The position numbers and the translations under genes were made by a program. From the NCBI GenBank assembly GCA_001412365.1, contig LKUE01000093.1:1-16400 (forward strand): 16,400 nt of DNA. The letters run 5' to 3'. Positions 1 through 9,100 of the stretch are shown here, piece by piece (within the stretch, counting starts at the first letter, position 1; each line of letters opens with the position of its first letter). The stretch is from Desulfuromonas sp. SDB. Lineage in GTDB: Bacteria; SDB-A. The notes beneath the pieces are model-generated. The model saw nothing but the letters and a program-made list of their open reading frames with translations, did no database searches and was not told the DNA's origin.

Positions 1-5
1 ACTAA

Positions 6-1076
6 TTAAACAATTTTTTCATAATAACTATTTTTTCCTTTTCGGTGTGATTTAATTTTATCTTCATCAATTAAATCTTTTAAAATCTTTCTTAAACTAC
101 TGTAGTTAACCTCAGGAAATGTCTCCGTTATCATTTTCATGGTAAATTTAATTGGAAATCCTTTTAAAATTCTATTGCGGATAAAGTAATACCTGCCTCC
201 GGTATTATTCTTATTGTCACCATATTCCTTTTCAACATCTGCAACTTTCCAAAGTGAGGGATTAGCAAATTTATCATTAACCGAATTGAAAAACATCAAA
301 CACCACTGACTGGCAAGTTTTCTATTGCCTGAAAATACAATAGTTAATCCGGGATGAGAAGCAGATATTTCTCCTAATAACCGGGAACAGTAAAATGGAC
401 TGTAAAATTTTAATTTCTTCTTATTGAGAAAATCCGAATAATTTGCTTCAACGACCAGAGCAGAATATTTATAGGAATCCAGTTCCGACAATTGCTGTTG
501 AAAGACTGGCATCCTGCCAAATTCTGCAAGCATATTGTCAAAAGTTTTTCTTTCCACAACTGCTTTTATTTCATCTTCAAACTCCAGTGCATAATCTCCA
601 GCCGGCAACTTAATTTTTTTTATGCTGCAACCGGTAAAATTCCAGGGATACTTTTCATTAATATCAATTAAAATATTTAATTTAGATTTAACTACCGGTG
701 ATACATATGCTGATGGTTTTCTGGAAGCCAATCCGGTTTGAGTCCTCCAGAATATCTGTTCATATTCTCTATTGCTATTATGATATTTTTTCTTTAAAAA
801 CAAAAAGTCACACCTTTTATTGATAGCTCTATCTAATACCACTACTAATCTCTTGCCAATTTTCTTTAAAGTGGTTACTGGAACCTTTTCAATAATAACC
901 AGCTGATCATTCCAAACTTTTCTTTTTTCTCTGATACAAAATACATTTCCTTTCTGACCAGGCCACCGGGCTTGAGTCCTAAGGGAAAGCAGAACATTAT
1001 ATCCTTTTACAATATTAATCCTAAAGGGAAAACGGTCTTCAAAAGTTTCTTCAACAGTCCAAAAAGTTTTTTCCAT
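6..1076 (-). CDS. ERCC4-domain nuclease with C-terminal winged-helix-like segment
   Basis: This 356-residue protein probably cuts DNA at branched or single/double-strand junctions, as XPF/Hef-type ERCC4 nucleases do; the actual substrate is unknown. The nuclease core lies at about residues 132-265. It shows the family signature in order: LIDINEK (D138, E141), LPAGDY (D161) and VVERKTFDNM (E175, R176, K177, D180). In XPF the last motif is ERKxxxD; here the Asp comes one residue early, so the exact ligand is uncertain. The N-terminal 130 residues are basic and unrecognised. Residues about 300-356 look like a small winged helix (MITETFPEVNYSSLRKILKD, then a basic tail). There is no helicase domain and no helix-hairpin-helix, unlike archaeal XPF/Hef. 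The start is the first ATG after an in-frame TAA; no Shine-Dalgarno sequence is visible. It is divergent from the HerA-like ATPase at 1229. Fold call is confident; biological role is not. Confidence 0.8.
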   Translation of the reverse strand: MEKTFWTVEETFEDRFPFRINIVKGYNVLLSLRTQARWPGQKGNVFCIREKRKVWNDQLVIIEKVPVTTLKKIGKRLVVVLDRAINKRCDFLFLKKKYHNSNREYEQIFWRTQTGLASRKPSAYVSPVVKSKLNILIDINEKYPWNFTGCSIKKIKLPAGDYALEFEDEIKAVVERKTFDNMLAEFGRMPVFQQQLSELDSYKYSALVVEANYSDFLNKKKLKFYSPFYCSRLLGEISASHPGLTIVFSGNRKLASQWCLMFFNSVNDKFANPSLWKVADVEKEYGDNKNNTGGRYYFIRNRILKGFPIKFTMKMITETFPEVNYSSLRKILKDLIDEDKIKSHRKGKNSYYEKIV

Positions 1077-1228
1077 AACATATTATTTTTATCATCTTTC
1101 AAAATTAATTTACATACTTTTAAACCAGTTAGATTAATTATTTAAACTCATTTAAAATTGCTTATTAGATTAATTGAAATTATCCTGTTAATATAAAATT
1201 TAATGCAATCTTTTTAATAGGGGATGAT
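1077..1228. promoter_or_regulatory. Divergent intergenic region with an 11-bp direct repeat
   Basis: This 152-bp AT-rich gap must hold the promoters of both the ERCC4 gene (-) and the HerA-like gene (+). TTAGATTAATT occurs twice in the same orientation, at 1129-1139 and 1165-1175, a 36-bp period. TTTAAA precedes each copy. No convincing -35/-10 pair with correct spacing was found for either gene. A clear SD (AGGGGA, 1219-1224) sits just upstream of the ATPase start at 1229. The direct repeat could be an operator, but could also be chance in AT-rich DNA. Confidence 0.4.
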
Positions 1229-3679
1229 ATGGAAGATTTTGAAAAGTTGGGCTTGTTTTATCTGGGAAGAAAATATGACCTGGAGAACAAAGAAATTCTA
1301 CCTCAGCCGCTTTTATATAAATCAAAAGACCTGACCACCCATGCTGTCTGCATCGGCATGACCGGCAGCGGCAAAACCGGCTTATGTGTAGGTCTGCTGG
1401 AGGAAGCAGCTATTGACGGTATCCCATCAATCATAATTGACCCAAAGGGAGATATGTGCAATTTAATGCTTACCTTTCCCAATTTAACCGGGGAAGAATT
1501 TCTGCCCTGGATCAATAAGCAGGAAGCGGAAAACCAGGGAATAACTGAACAGGAATTTGCCCAGGATCAAGCCGAATTGTGGAAAAAGGGAATTTCCCAG
1601 TGGGGACAGGATTCCGACCGGATTAGAAGATTAAAACAATCTGCTGAGTTTAATATTTACACCCCGGGGAGCTCCGCAGGAATACCGGTTTCAATCCTTA
1701 AGTCATTTTCCTGTCCTTCTGAAAAAATCCTTTCAGATCGTGACTTGCTAAATGAATCAATTAATTCCACGGTGACCAGTTTGTTAAGTCTGCTGGACAT
1801 TAAAGCCGACCCCATTCAAAGCAGAGAACATATTCTACTATCTAATATCTTCAAATCGGTATGGAGTGATAACAAGCATCTGGATTTAGAATCTCTAATT
1901 AAATTTATTCAAAAACCTCCCCTGGAGAAAATTGGAGTGATGAATTTAGAATCATTTTATCCTTCCGAGAAAAGATCGGAATTAGCCTTAACCATAAATA
2001 ATTTACTTGCTGCCCCCGGATTTTCTAGCTGGCTGGAAGGAGAACCGCTGGATATTGACAGATTTCTATTCACTTCCCAGGGAAAACCTAAAGTGTCAAT
2101 ATTTTCTATATCCCACTTGGATGACAGCCAGAGAATGTTCACCGTATCCCTGTTGTTAACTCAGCTGGTCAGCTGGATGAGAAATCAATCCGGAACCAGC
2201 AGTTTAAGGGCAATTTTCTACATGGATGAGATATTTGGTTATTTTCCACCGGTAGCAAATCCTCCTTCTAAAACTCCCCTACTCACTCTTTTAAAACAAG
2301 CCCGTGCTTATGGGTTGGGAGTAGTTTTAACCACTCAAAACCCCGTAGATCTTGATTACAAAGGATTATCCAATACTGGAACCTGGTTCATCGGCCGGCT
2401 GCAGACTGAACAGGACCAAGAAAGAATAATTGACGGTCTGAAATCAACTGAAAATGTAGTAAACCAGAAATTAAATCTGGCTAAGCTTAAAAATATACTG
2501 GGGCAGCTTAATAAAAGGGTATTTCTGGTTAACAATGTTCATCAGGATTTTTCCGAAACCTTTCATACCCGCTGGGTTCTTTCTTATCTGAGGGGTCCTC
2601 TCACCCGCACACAGATTAAGTCTCTTGTTCCGGATAAACCATCCGCAGCTAATCCACTTCCTGCTGAATCTAAAATTAAAACAACTTTAAAATATTCTCC
2701 AACTGATAAATTGAAATCATCAATTCCCATCCTCCCCCCACATATTGAACCACGTTTCTTACCGGTTCAAAACAAGATTCCTGAAAATTCAAACTTACTC
2801 TACCAGTTGATGGTCTGGGGAAAAGGTACGATATACTACCTGGATGCTAAAAAAGGAATTTCTACTGAACAACCAGTAGATTTGCTATGTTCATTAACTG
2901 AAGAAAATCCAAACCCTGATTGGGAAACATCTAAGAAAGTAGCTTTTGAAATTGATGATCTTTTCTTAGAACCTGATCCGGAACCAGCAGTTTACCATGA
3001 TCCCCCCGACTACTTAAATGACAAAAATATTGTTAAGCAGTGGCAAAAAAATTTAATCAACTGGCTTTACCGAAACCAGCAGTTGGAGCTTTTAAAAAGT
3101 CTTTCTCTGGGGATAATATCTCAACCGGATGAAGATGAAAGAGAATTCCGGATCAGGCTGCAAACTGCCGCCCATGAAAAAAGAGATGAGATGGTGGAAA
3201 AGCTGACTGAAAAATATCAGAAAAAAATCACCTCCCTGGAAAATAAAATTTTCAAAGCAGAACAGAAACTGGAAAAGGAAAAAGAACAGCAAAAACATCA
3301 ACAGCTGCAGACATCCATATCCCTGGGGGCAACCGTACTCAGCGCACTGGTGGGAAGAAATGTAGTCAGCCGGTCAACTTTGGGTAGAGCTACCACCTCT
3401 GCCCGGGGCGCAGGAAGGGTACTTAAAGAGCAGCAGGATGTAAAGCTGGCTGAAGAAAATTTAAAAAGACTGCAGCAGGAACTGGACGAACTGAATAAAC
3501 AGATGGCTGAAGATATAAAGCAATTAAAGGAAAGCATCAATCCTGCGGAAGAACAACTGGAAAACTTTGTACTGAAGCCAAAAAAGAAAAACATATCTGT
3601 TGATCATCTAATGCTGGTGTGGATTCCATTTTTAAATAAACAGGCTGGTCAAAATATTCAACCAGCCTTTACTAATTAG
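1229..3679 (+). CDS. HerA/DUF87-type P-loop ATPase with C-terminal coiled coil
   Basis: This 816-residue protein belongs to the HerA/FtsK-like motor ATPases (DUF87/COG0433 type), which as hexamers pump DNA or protein; its own substrate is not known. Walker A is GMTGSGKT at 43-50, followed by IIIDPKGD at 68-75. Walker B is AIFYMDE at 328-334 with catalytic-type E334. A sensor-like segment VVLTTQNPVDLDYKGL follows, and then IGRLQTEQDQERI. After the motor (about 1-450) comes a Pro-rich linker and a C-terminal region from about 650 with two long charged coiled coils. They are separated by a hydrophobic, Gly/Arg-rich stretch (SLGATVLSALVGR, then STLGRATTSARGAGR). That C-terminal layout is one I associate with a conserved uncharacterised family, not with classical HerA of about 500 residues. 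No signal peptide or clear membrane segment is seen. The start is supported by SD AGGGGA. It converges with hcp 18 bp away. Confidence 0.8.
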   Translation: MEDFEKLGLFYLGRKYDLENKEILPQPLLYKSKDLTTHAVCIGMTGSGKTGLCVGLLEEAAIDGIPSIIIDPKGDMCNLMLTFPNLTGEEFLPWINKQEAENQGITEQEFAQDQAELWKKGISQWGQDSDRIRRLKQSAEFNIYTPGSSAGIPVSILKSFSCPSEKILSDRDLLNESINSTVTSLLSLLDIKADPIQSREHILLSNIFKSVWSDNKHLDLESLIKFIQKPPLEKIGVMNLESFYPSEKRSELALTINNLLAAPGFSSWLEGEPLDIDRFLFTSQGKPKVSIFSISHLDDSQRMFTVSLLLTQLVSWMRNQSGTSSLRAIFYMDEIFGYFPPVANPPSKTPLLTLLKQARAYGLGVVLTTQNPVDLDYKGLSNTGTWFIGRLQTEQDQERIIDGLKSTENVVNQKLNLAKLKNILGQLNKRVFLVNNVHQDFSETFHTRWVLSYLRGPLTRTQIKSLVPDKPSAANPLPAESKIKTTLKYSPTDKLKSSIPILPPHIEPRFLPVQNKIPENSNLLYQLMVWGKGTIYYLDAKKGISTEQPVDLLCSLTEENPNPDWETSKKVAFEIDDLFLEPDPEPAVYHDPPDYLNDKNIVKQWQKNLINWLYRNQQLELLKSLSLGIISQPDEDEREFRIRLQTAAHEKRDEMVEKLTEKYQKKITSLENKIFKAEQKLEKEKEQQKHQQLQTSISLGATVLSALVGRNVVSRSTLGRATTSARGAGRVLKEQQDVKLAEENLKRLQQELDELNKQMAEDIKQLKESINPAEEQLENFVLKPKKKNISVDHLMLVWIPFLNKQAGQNIQPAFTN
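3642..3668. terminator. Hairpin shared by the converging ATPase and hcp genes
   Basis: The 8-bp arms AGGCTGGT (3642-3649) and ACCAGCCT (3661-3668) are perfectly complementary around an 11-nt loop. On the plus strand the hairpin is followed by TTTACTAATT, and on the minus strand by GTTTATTT. It lies inside the last codons of the ATPase gene and 30-56 nt past the hcp stop, so it could stop transcripts from both sides. The U tracts are short, so efficiency is uncertain. Confidence 0.6.
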
Positions 3680-3697
3680 ATGAATTTTAAATAATAT

Positions 3698-5326
3698 TTA
3701 TTTTCCCGCCATTATTTTGTCTATATCTTCCTGAACATCTCCGGTCGGTTTGATTTGGAATTTATCTACTAATACTTTGACTATATTTGGAGAAATAAAT
3801 GCGGGAAGAGTGGGTCCCAGCCTAATTCCTTTGAAACCTAGATACAATAGAGCCAACAGAACAGCCACTGCTTTTTGTTCATACCAGGCGATATCAAAGG
3901 ATAAAGGCAGCTCATTTACATCATCGAAATTAAATGCCTCTTTTAACTTCAAAGCAATAACTGCCAGAGAATAAGAATCATTGCACTGACCGGCATCCAG
4001 AACCCGGGGAATGCCGCCAATATCTCCTAAATCAAGCTTGTTGTAACGGTACTTTGCGCAACCCGCGGTAAGTATTACTGTATCTTCGGGAAGATTTTCC
4101 GCAACCTCCGTAAAATAACTGCGTCCCTTTTGTCTGCCGTCGCACCCCGCCATTACCACAAATCTTTTTATTGCTCCTGACTTGATCGCTTCAATAACCT
4201 TGTCTGCAAGTGCTAACACCTGGTTATGGGCAAATCCTCCGGTAATTTCTCCGGTTTCAATTTGTTCCGGTGGTGAACATTTTTTTGCTAATTCAATAAT
4301 TTCTGAAAAATCTTTCTGTTTTCCCGGTTCTCGATCCGGAATATGTTCAACTTCCGGATAGCTGACCACTCCAGTGGTAAATATCCTATTTTTATAGCTG
4401 TCCTTTACCGGGATGATGCAGTTGGTAGTCATTAAAATGGGGCCGTTGAAACTAGCAAATTCAGTATTCTGCTTCCACCAGGAGCTTCCGTAGTTTCCCG
4501 CCAGGTGGTCATACTTTTTAAATGCCGGATAGTAATTGGCAGGGAGCATTTCTCCATGGGTGTAAACATCAATCCCCGTACCTTTGGTCTGTTTTAGTAA
4601 TTCCTCCATATCTTTCAAATCGTGTCCGGATATTAAAATACCGGGATTTCTGCCCACTCCAATATTCACTTTTGAAATTTCCGGATGGCCATAAGTTTCC
4701 GTATTTGCCTTATCCAGCAGAGTCATCGCATTGACCGCATATTTACCAGTTTCTAATACCAGGGCAGTTAAGCTGTCTGCATCCAACTCTTTAGTTATTG
4801 AAGCCAATGCCTTCAATACAAAGGAAAATATTGAATCGTCAAAAAATTCTAGAACTGCGGCATGTTCGGTGTAGGCAGCAACCCCTTTTAATCCGTAGAG
4901 GACAATGGATTTTAATGAGCGTATATCTTCATCATCACTGTAGGACATTATCCCCACCTGGGATGCTTTTTGTTTCATCTCTTCCAGATCATCCAAGTGC
5001 CACTGGACTGAATCATGTTCTGGATTTTTTCCGGTTATATTTTTAAGTTCATCTCTTAACTCCAGGGCAGTTTTAATAAAACTGAACACATTCTGCTCAT
5101 TGAAATTTACATTAGTAATGGTGGTAAAAAGTGCTTTAACTGTGAAAATTTGAAATTTCCGGTCAACTTTGTAATCTACTTCTTCAGCAATTAAACCAAT
5201 GCCCATTAAAGTGTAGATTAGTAAATCTTGAAGGTTGGCGGTAGGTTCATCTTTTCCGCAGACTCCTCTAATCATACATCCTTCATTTTTTGCAGTTTCC
5301 TGACACTGGTAGCAAAACATACTCAT
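3698..5326 (-). CDS. hcp: Hybrid cluster protein (hydroxylamine reductase), class I
   Basis: Hcp is a cytoplasmic Fe-S enzyme that reduces hydroxylamine to ammonia in vitro and acts in nitric-oxide detoxification in vivo. It carries a cubane near the N terminus and a 4Fe-2S-2/3O hybrid cluster. The first cluster's cysteines are C5, C8, C17 and C23 (Cx2Cx8Cx5C), the spacing of class I enzymes from strict anaerobes such as Desulfovibrio. Hybrid-cluster ligands known from the family can all be seen in order: His in SGHDL, Glu in HGEMLP, Cys in TTNCI, Cys in [10 protein letters not shown], Cys in TAGCAKY, Cys in [11 protein letters not shown], and Glu and Lys in WYEQKA. The length of 542 residues is close to the usual 550. 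The start has a very strong SD (AAGGGGGAG, 5329-5337); a second Met two codons on is less well placed. It lies 34 bp after the Rrf2 gene and is very likely co-transcribed with it. No reductase partner (hcr) is adjacent. Confidence 0.97.
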   Translation of the reverse strand: MSMFCYQCQETAKNEGCMIRGVCGKDEPTANLQDLLIYTLMGIGLIAEEVDYKVDRKFQIFTVKALFTTITNVNFNEQNVFSFIKTALELRDELKNITGKNPEHDSVQWHLDDLEEMKQKASQVGIMSYSDDEDIRSLKSIVLYGLKGVAAYTEHAAVLEFFDDSIFSFVLKALASITKELDADSLTALVLETGKYAVNAMTLLDKANTETYGHPEISKVNIGVGRNPGILISGHDLKDMEELLKQTKGTGIDVYTHGEMLPANYYPAFKKYDHLAGNYGSSWWKQNTEFASFNGPILMTTNCIIPVKDSYKNRIFTTGVVSYPEVEHIPDREPGKQKDFSEIIELAKKCSPPEQIETGEITGGFAHNQVLALADKVIEAIKSGAIKRFVVMAGCDGRQKGRSYFTEVAENLPEDTVILTAGCAKYRYNKLDLGDIGGIPRVLDAGQCNDSYSLAVIALKLKEAFNFDDVNELPLSFDIAWYEQKAVAVLLALLYLGFKGIRLGPTLPAFISPNIVKVLVDKFQIKPTGDVQEDIDKIMAGK

Positions 5327-5360
5327 AACTCCCCCTTGTTTGATTTATTAAGATTCATAT

Positions 5361-5777
5361 TTATAATTGTTTACTTAACTTATCTAATAAGGATTGAAGA
5401 GAAATTGAGGAAAATTCATTTTCCACTAATTTTTCAACTCTCAAAAGTTCTGATCTTAATACACAGTTGGACCGGTTAGGGCAAACTTTCTTTCTGAACA
5501 TACAGTCAGACAGCTGAAGATTTCCCTGAAAAATCCGGATTATATCAATTATGAAAATTTCATCAGGCGGTTTTGTAATTTTAAATCCGCCTGCTTTTCC
5601 TTCTTTAGATTCAATAAGATTATTCTTGATTAATTCCTGCATTATCAACCGCAAATACTGGTAAGGGATCTTTTCCAGTTCAGAAATTTGTCTTGCAGAT
5701 ATGTACTCATCTTCTCCTCTGGCTAATCTCAAAAGAGCCCTTATCGCATAATCGGTATTTTTTGTGAGTAATTTCAT
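5361..5777 (-). CDS. Rrf2-family transcriptional repressor, probable regulator of hcp
   Basis: This 138-residue protein is an Rrf2-family (IscR/NsrR/RsrR-like) winged-helix DNA-binding regulator. The N-terminal helix-turn-helix begins MKLLTKNTDYAIRAL and includes ISARQISELEKIPYQYLRLI; the wing has GKAGGFKI. Three cysteines, C92, C99 and C105 (Cx6Cx5C), sit where family members bind a [2Fe-2S] or [4Fe-4S] cluster that senses NO, O2 or iron status. It is the first gene of an operon with hcp, so NO or nitrosative sensing (NsrR-like) is the likeliest job; the exact family member cannot be named from sequence alone. A good SD (AAGGAA) precedes the ATG. The palindrome 12-36 bp upstream overlaps its own promoter, which indicates autorepression and joint control of hcp. 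Confidence 0.92.
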   Translation of the reverse strand: MKLLTKNTDYAIRALLRLARGEDEYISARQISELEKIPYQYLRLIMQELIKNNLIESKEGKAGGFKITKPPDEIFIIDIIRIFQGNLQLSDCMFRKKVCPNRSNCVLRSELLRVEKLVENEFSSISLQSLLDKLSKQL

Positions 5778-5788
5778 AACAATTCCTT

Positions 5789-5813
5789 AACTGATATTAA
5801 TATAATATCAGTT
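5789..5813. promoter_or_regulatory. Palindromic operator upstream of rrf2-hcp
   Basis: Two perfect 11-bp arms, AACTGATATTA (5789-5799) and TAATATCAGTT (5803-5813), flank a 3-bp spacer ATA. The site covers the predicted -10 box of the rrf2-hcp promoter, as expected for an Rrf2-type repressor site. That the neighbouring Rrf2 protein binds here is inference from position and symmetry. Confidence 0.8.
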
Positions 5814-5827
5814 TAAATTAAATGCAA
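5799..5827 (-). promoter_or_regulatory. Promoter of the rrf2-hcp operon
   Basis: Read on the minus strand, TTGCAT (5827-5822) and TATATT (5804-5799) are separated by 17 bp, an ideal sigma70-type spacing. The -10 box matches TATAAT at five of six positions; the -35 box keeps TTG. The -10 lies inside the palindromic operator, and the start codon is 21 bp downstream of it. Confidence 0.6.
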
Positions 5828-5851
5828 GTAAAATTTTAAATTTATTTACAA

Positions 5852-6051
5852 AAATCCCCGCTAAGAGAAACCAGTATATTTTATATAACTAGAAATTAAA
5901 AAAATTTGACATTAATCCCATTAAGGTATTTCCATCCCCAGGTAGTACATTAGAAAAGCCCAGTTATCTACCATATTGTTAAGATTTGCAGTAAGGGTAG
6001 TTCCTCCGGTATGACCGGATTGACTTCTAATTAGTAATATAGCGGGGATTT
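5852..6051. repeat. 12-bp inverted repeat bracketing about 176 bp
   Basis: AAATCCCCGCTA (5852-5863) is the exact reverse complement of TAGCGGGGATTT (6040-6051). The enclosed DNA contains the peptidase-like remnant. A G/C-rich 12-mer match in such AT-rich DNA is unlikely by chance. It could be the ends of a small non-autonomous mobile element, or a long-range stem. I see no target-site duplication just outside the repeats, so the mobile-element reading is weak. Confidence 0.5.
5921..6049 (-). pseudogene. C-terminal remnant resembling an S9-family (prolyl oligopeptidase-type) peptidase
   Basis: A 42-codon open stretch with no start codon of its own ends in TAA at 5921-5923 and is preceded by an in-frame TAA at 6050-6052. 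Its translation includes SQSGHTGGTTLTANL followed by NMVDNWAFLMYYLGME. The order His-rich SGHxGG, about 15 residues, then a D-x-W/Y-AFL helix and LGM at the very C terminus is the typical end of S9 serine peptidases, where the His is the catalytic one. Nothing upstream continues the protein: the Ser-containing hydrolase domain is gone. It is therefore a decayed gene end, left between the Rrf2 operon and the cyclase gene. Family assignment is from pattern memory; decay of some coding sequence is more certain than its family. Confidence 0.5.
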
Positions 6052-6102
6052 ATCACATTGGATAAACAACTGTTATTTATCATGAGTTTTGTTGAATTTT
6101 TT

Positions 6103-9100
6103 TTAATTGAATTGTTTTATATAGATTTTAAACCGGTATTCAGAGGTTTGCTTATATACTTCATCCCACAGTTCGATTGCTTTCTTTTTGTAATCCGGAT
6201 TTTTGGTGAAAACAGCTAATTCATGATAAATTCTGGCATGTTGCTGCTTTTTTACATATATCTCCAGACAACTTTTTAGTTTTTCAGTAATATCTTTCCG
6301 TTTTTTACTGTTTTTAGTCATTCGGTATTGAAGTTTCAGTTTTAATATCTTTGTTTCAAATAAAACATCTTCTCTTTTAATATCTTCTGCAATCTTTCCC
6401 GCTTCTTCATTTAAAATTTCCGCTTGTTGGAAATTATTGTTGTCATATAAAACTTCTGCCTTCCGGAACATGGAGTTGCACAAAAAATAATTTAACTTAT
6501 TGATTTTCCCTGATTTGATGGAGTAATCAAAAGCTTGAATAGATTTTTCAAAATCATTCATTAATGCACAGGTCAATCCCAGATTGCCGGCTACAATACA
6601 AATTCCCCGGATATCCCCCAGTTCTTCCTTTATTTTTATGCTTTGAAGGTAGTAATCTACCGCTTGGGAATAAAGTCCCTGATACTGGTATAAGTTACCA
6701 ATATTGCCCTTAATAGTGGATATTCCCCGTTTATCCCCCAGCTCATTTTTAATATTTAATGCTTGGTAATAATTATCCAATGCCTTTTGGAATTTACCTT
6801 GTTCGGAGAAAATGACTCCCAGATTACCCAGCATCTTTGATGAACTCCACACATCATTTAATTCCCGGTAATATTTAAGCGATTCCTGATAATTATTCAC
6901 CGCATTTTCATTATCTTTTTTATAGTAATGAATAATGCCTATATTCCCGATGGTTTTAGCTAAACCCAGACGATTGTTGTGTTCTCTGTCAATTTTCAGT
7001 TTTTCATTATAGTACTCCATGGCTTTATCGTAATCTGCCGCCATGGAGTAAGCATTGCCCAAACCTCCTAAAACATCACTGATTCCCTGGATATTATTTT
7101 CATTTTCATATATCTGCCGGGCTAATTGGTAGTAATCCACCGCTTGATTTGTTTTTCCAATCAGAACTAATATCCAGGCATAATAGCTGTAACTTTCCGC
7201 TAATAAACCGGAATTATTTATCTGCCGGCATAATTCGATAACTTTGAGATACTCCTGTTCAGCCTGCTTATAATCACCGGCTACTTTAAGCAGTAAATTT
7301 TTCTTTAAAATGAATTTTATCAACTCTTCTTGTTCAGTTAGTGTTTGAAAAATTGACAACAATTTATCGTAAACCAATAAAGCCAAACTGTTCTGATAAC
7401 TGCCGGTGAAATATTCCGCTGATTTTTTCAGATAGTATATGGTTTTATCCATATTTTCTGATTTTTCAAAATGATTGGCCAAATCGTAATAATAAGTGGA
7501 TTCATCATTATGCAATTGCTCAATTATTTCTGCGGCAATTCCATGAATTTTTTTCAGCTGACTTTTCAACTGCATTTGATAGACTGATTCCCGGATCAGC
7601 GCATGTTTGAAAATATATCTCATCTCCATAATAGCCTGCCAGATATTTTCTCTTTCCACCTGGTTGAGGGCATATTCAATATTGTAGGACTGGTTTAATT
7701 TCTTAAAAATGCCCGATAGTATATCCACTTCAAATTCCCTTCCCAGTACTGCTGCGGTTTTAACCACTTCCTTTAAATCTGAAGCTAACTTGTCAATTCT
7801 TGAAATTATTATCTGGTTGATGCTGGATGGTATTTCAAACTCTCCGGAAAGTTTATCCCTATTAATCTTCTGATCTCCGGGGATGTAGTTATTTTCTATT
7901 AAATACAGAATAATCTGTTCAACATAAAAGGGGTTGCCTTCTGACTGATTGGTAATGCGGTTGATAATTTCTGATTTTAATTCAATTTCAGTATCTAAAT
8001 CCAATCTATTCTTGATGATTACCTCAGTCAACTCCACTACCGAATCATGATTCAATATACCCAGGTTAATATTGATTTCAATTAATGATTTCAGTTCCGA
8101 TTCAAATTTATCAGCTTTTCCGGTGGGTCTATAACTGGCAATGATAGCCATAGGATAACCGTCAATATTAGTAGTTAAAAATTTTAAGAAATCCAGACTC
8201 TCCTGATCTATCCAGTGGACATCGTCAATATGAATGACCAGGGGACTAATCAAACTGATAGTTTTCAAAAGAGCTTTCAGACCGAATTGAGTGTTTTCAT
8301 ACCTTCCTTGAGCGTCTAGTTTGTCATACAAGGAATCAGTCCATTGTAAATTAAATAATGCTCCGATTACACTTCGAGTTCTACTCAGTTCTTCAAAAAG
8401 ATCCTCTGAATCAGGATGATCTGAAGCTTTCAGCCAATTCAGCAGATTATTATACTTCTGTTCATACTTGATCCTGACATCGGTTAAGTTTCTGGCGGGA
8501 TTAAGATTGAAATAATTATTCAATCCGGAGACCAGGGGATTAAACGGCTTCTGCAATATCTCTTCACAGGACATTTCCAACCATTCAAATTTTTCCTCTT
8601 GTCTATGTTTAACCTCTTCTATTAACCTGGTCTTGCCAATCCCTGCTTCCCCAACCACTGATAATATTTTTTTAAAACCGCTGGTTTTTAAATCTTTGAG
8701 CCAATTATTAATTTTCTCAACTTCAGATTTTCTTCCCACCAGAAGAGTTTTAAACTGATCCTGCTTAACTATCCTTCTCTTATCCTGCAGCTGAAAATAT
8801 TTAATCTTTCCTGAAAATCCCTTTAATTTACCGGATTCTCCATCGGACAGTTGGTAACTGGAAAAAATTTTCCGGGCAATATTTTCATCAATGCGGATTT
8901 CCGGTTGCTGTGCGGATTGAGCTAACCGGGCGGATAAATTAACCACAGTTCCGATAGCGGTGTACTCCCCCCTTATCTCTCCTCCAATAAAACCGCAAAA
9001 AGCAGTGCCATAAGTCAATCCAACTTTAACTGGTTCATTTTCGGTCAATTCCAAAGCAAAATCTCCAGCCCGGGCAAACATCTTTTCAATGCCGGCAGGC

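Noticed and set aside
3092-3594. Two minus-strand open frames, rich in Phe, Ser and Cys, opposite the ATPase C terminus
   Set aside because: They are antisense shadows of the Lys/Glu/Gln-rich coiled-coil codons; no SD and no recognisable domain.
4522-5046. Plus-strand open frames opposite hcp
   Set aside because: hcp is certain on the other strand with every ligand conserved; these frames have no start signal or family resemblance.
6061-6081. Hairpin GATAAA/TTTATC downstream of the cyclase gene
   Set aside because: Only six A/T-rich pairs and no T run after it on the minus strand, so not a convincing terminator.
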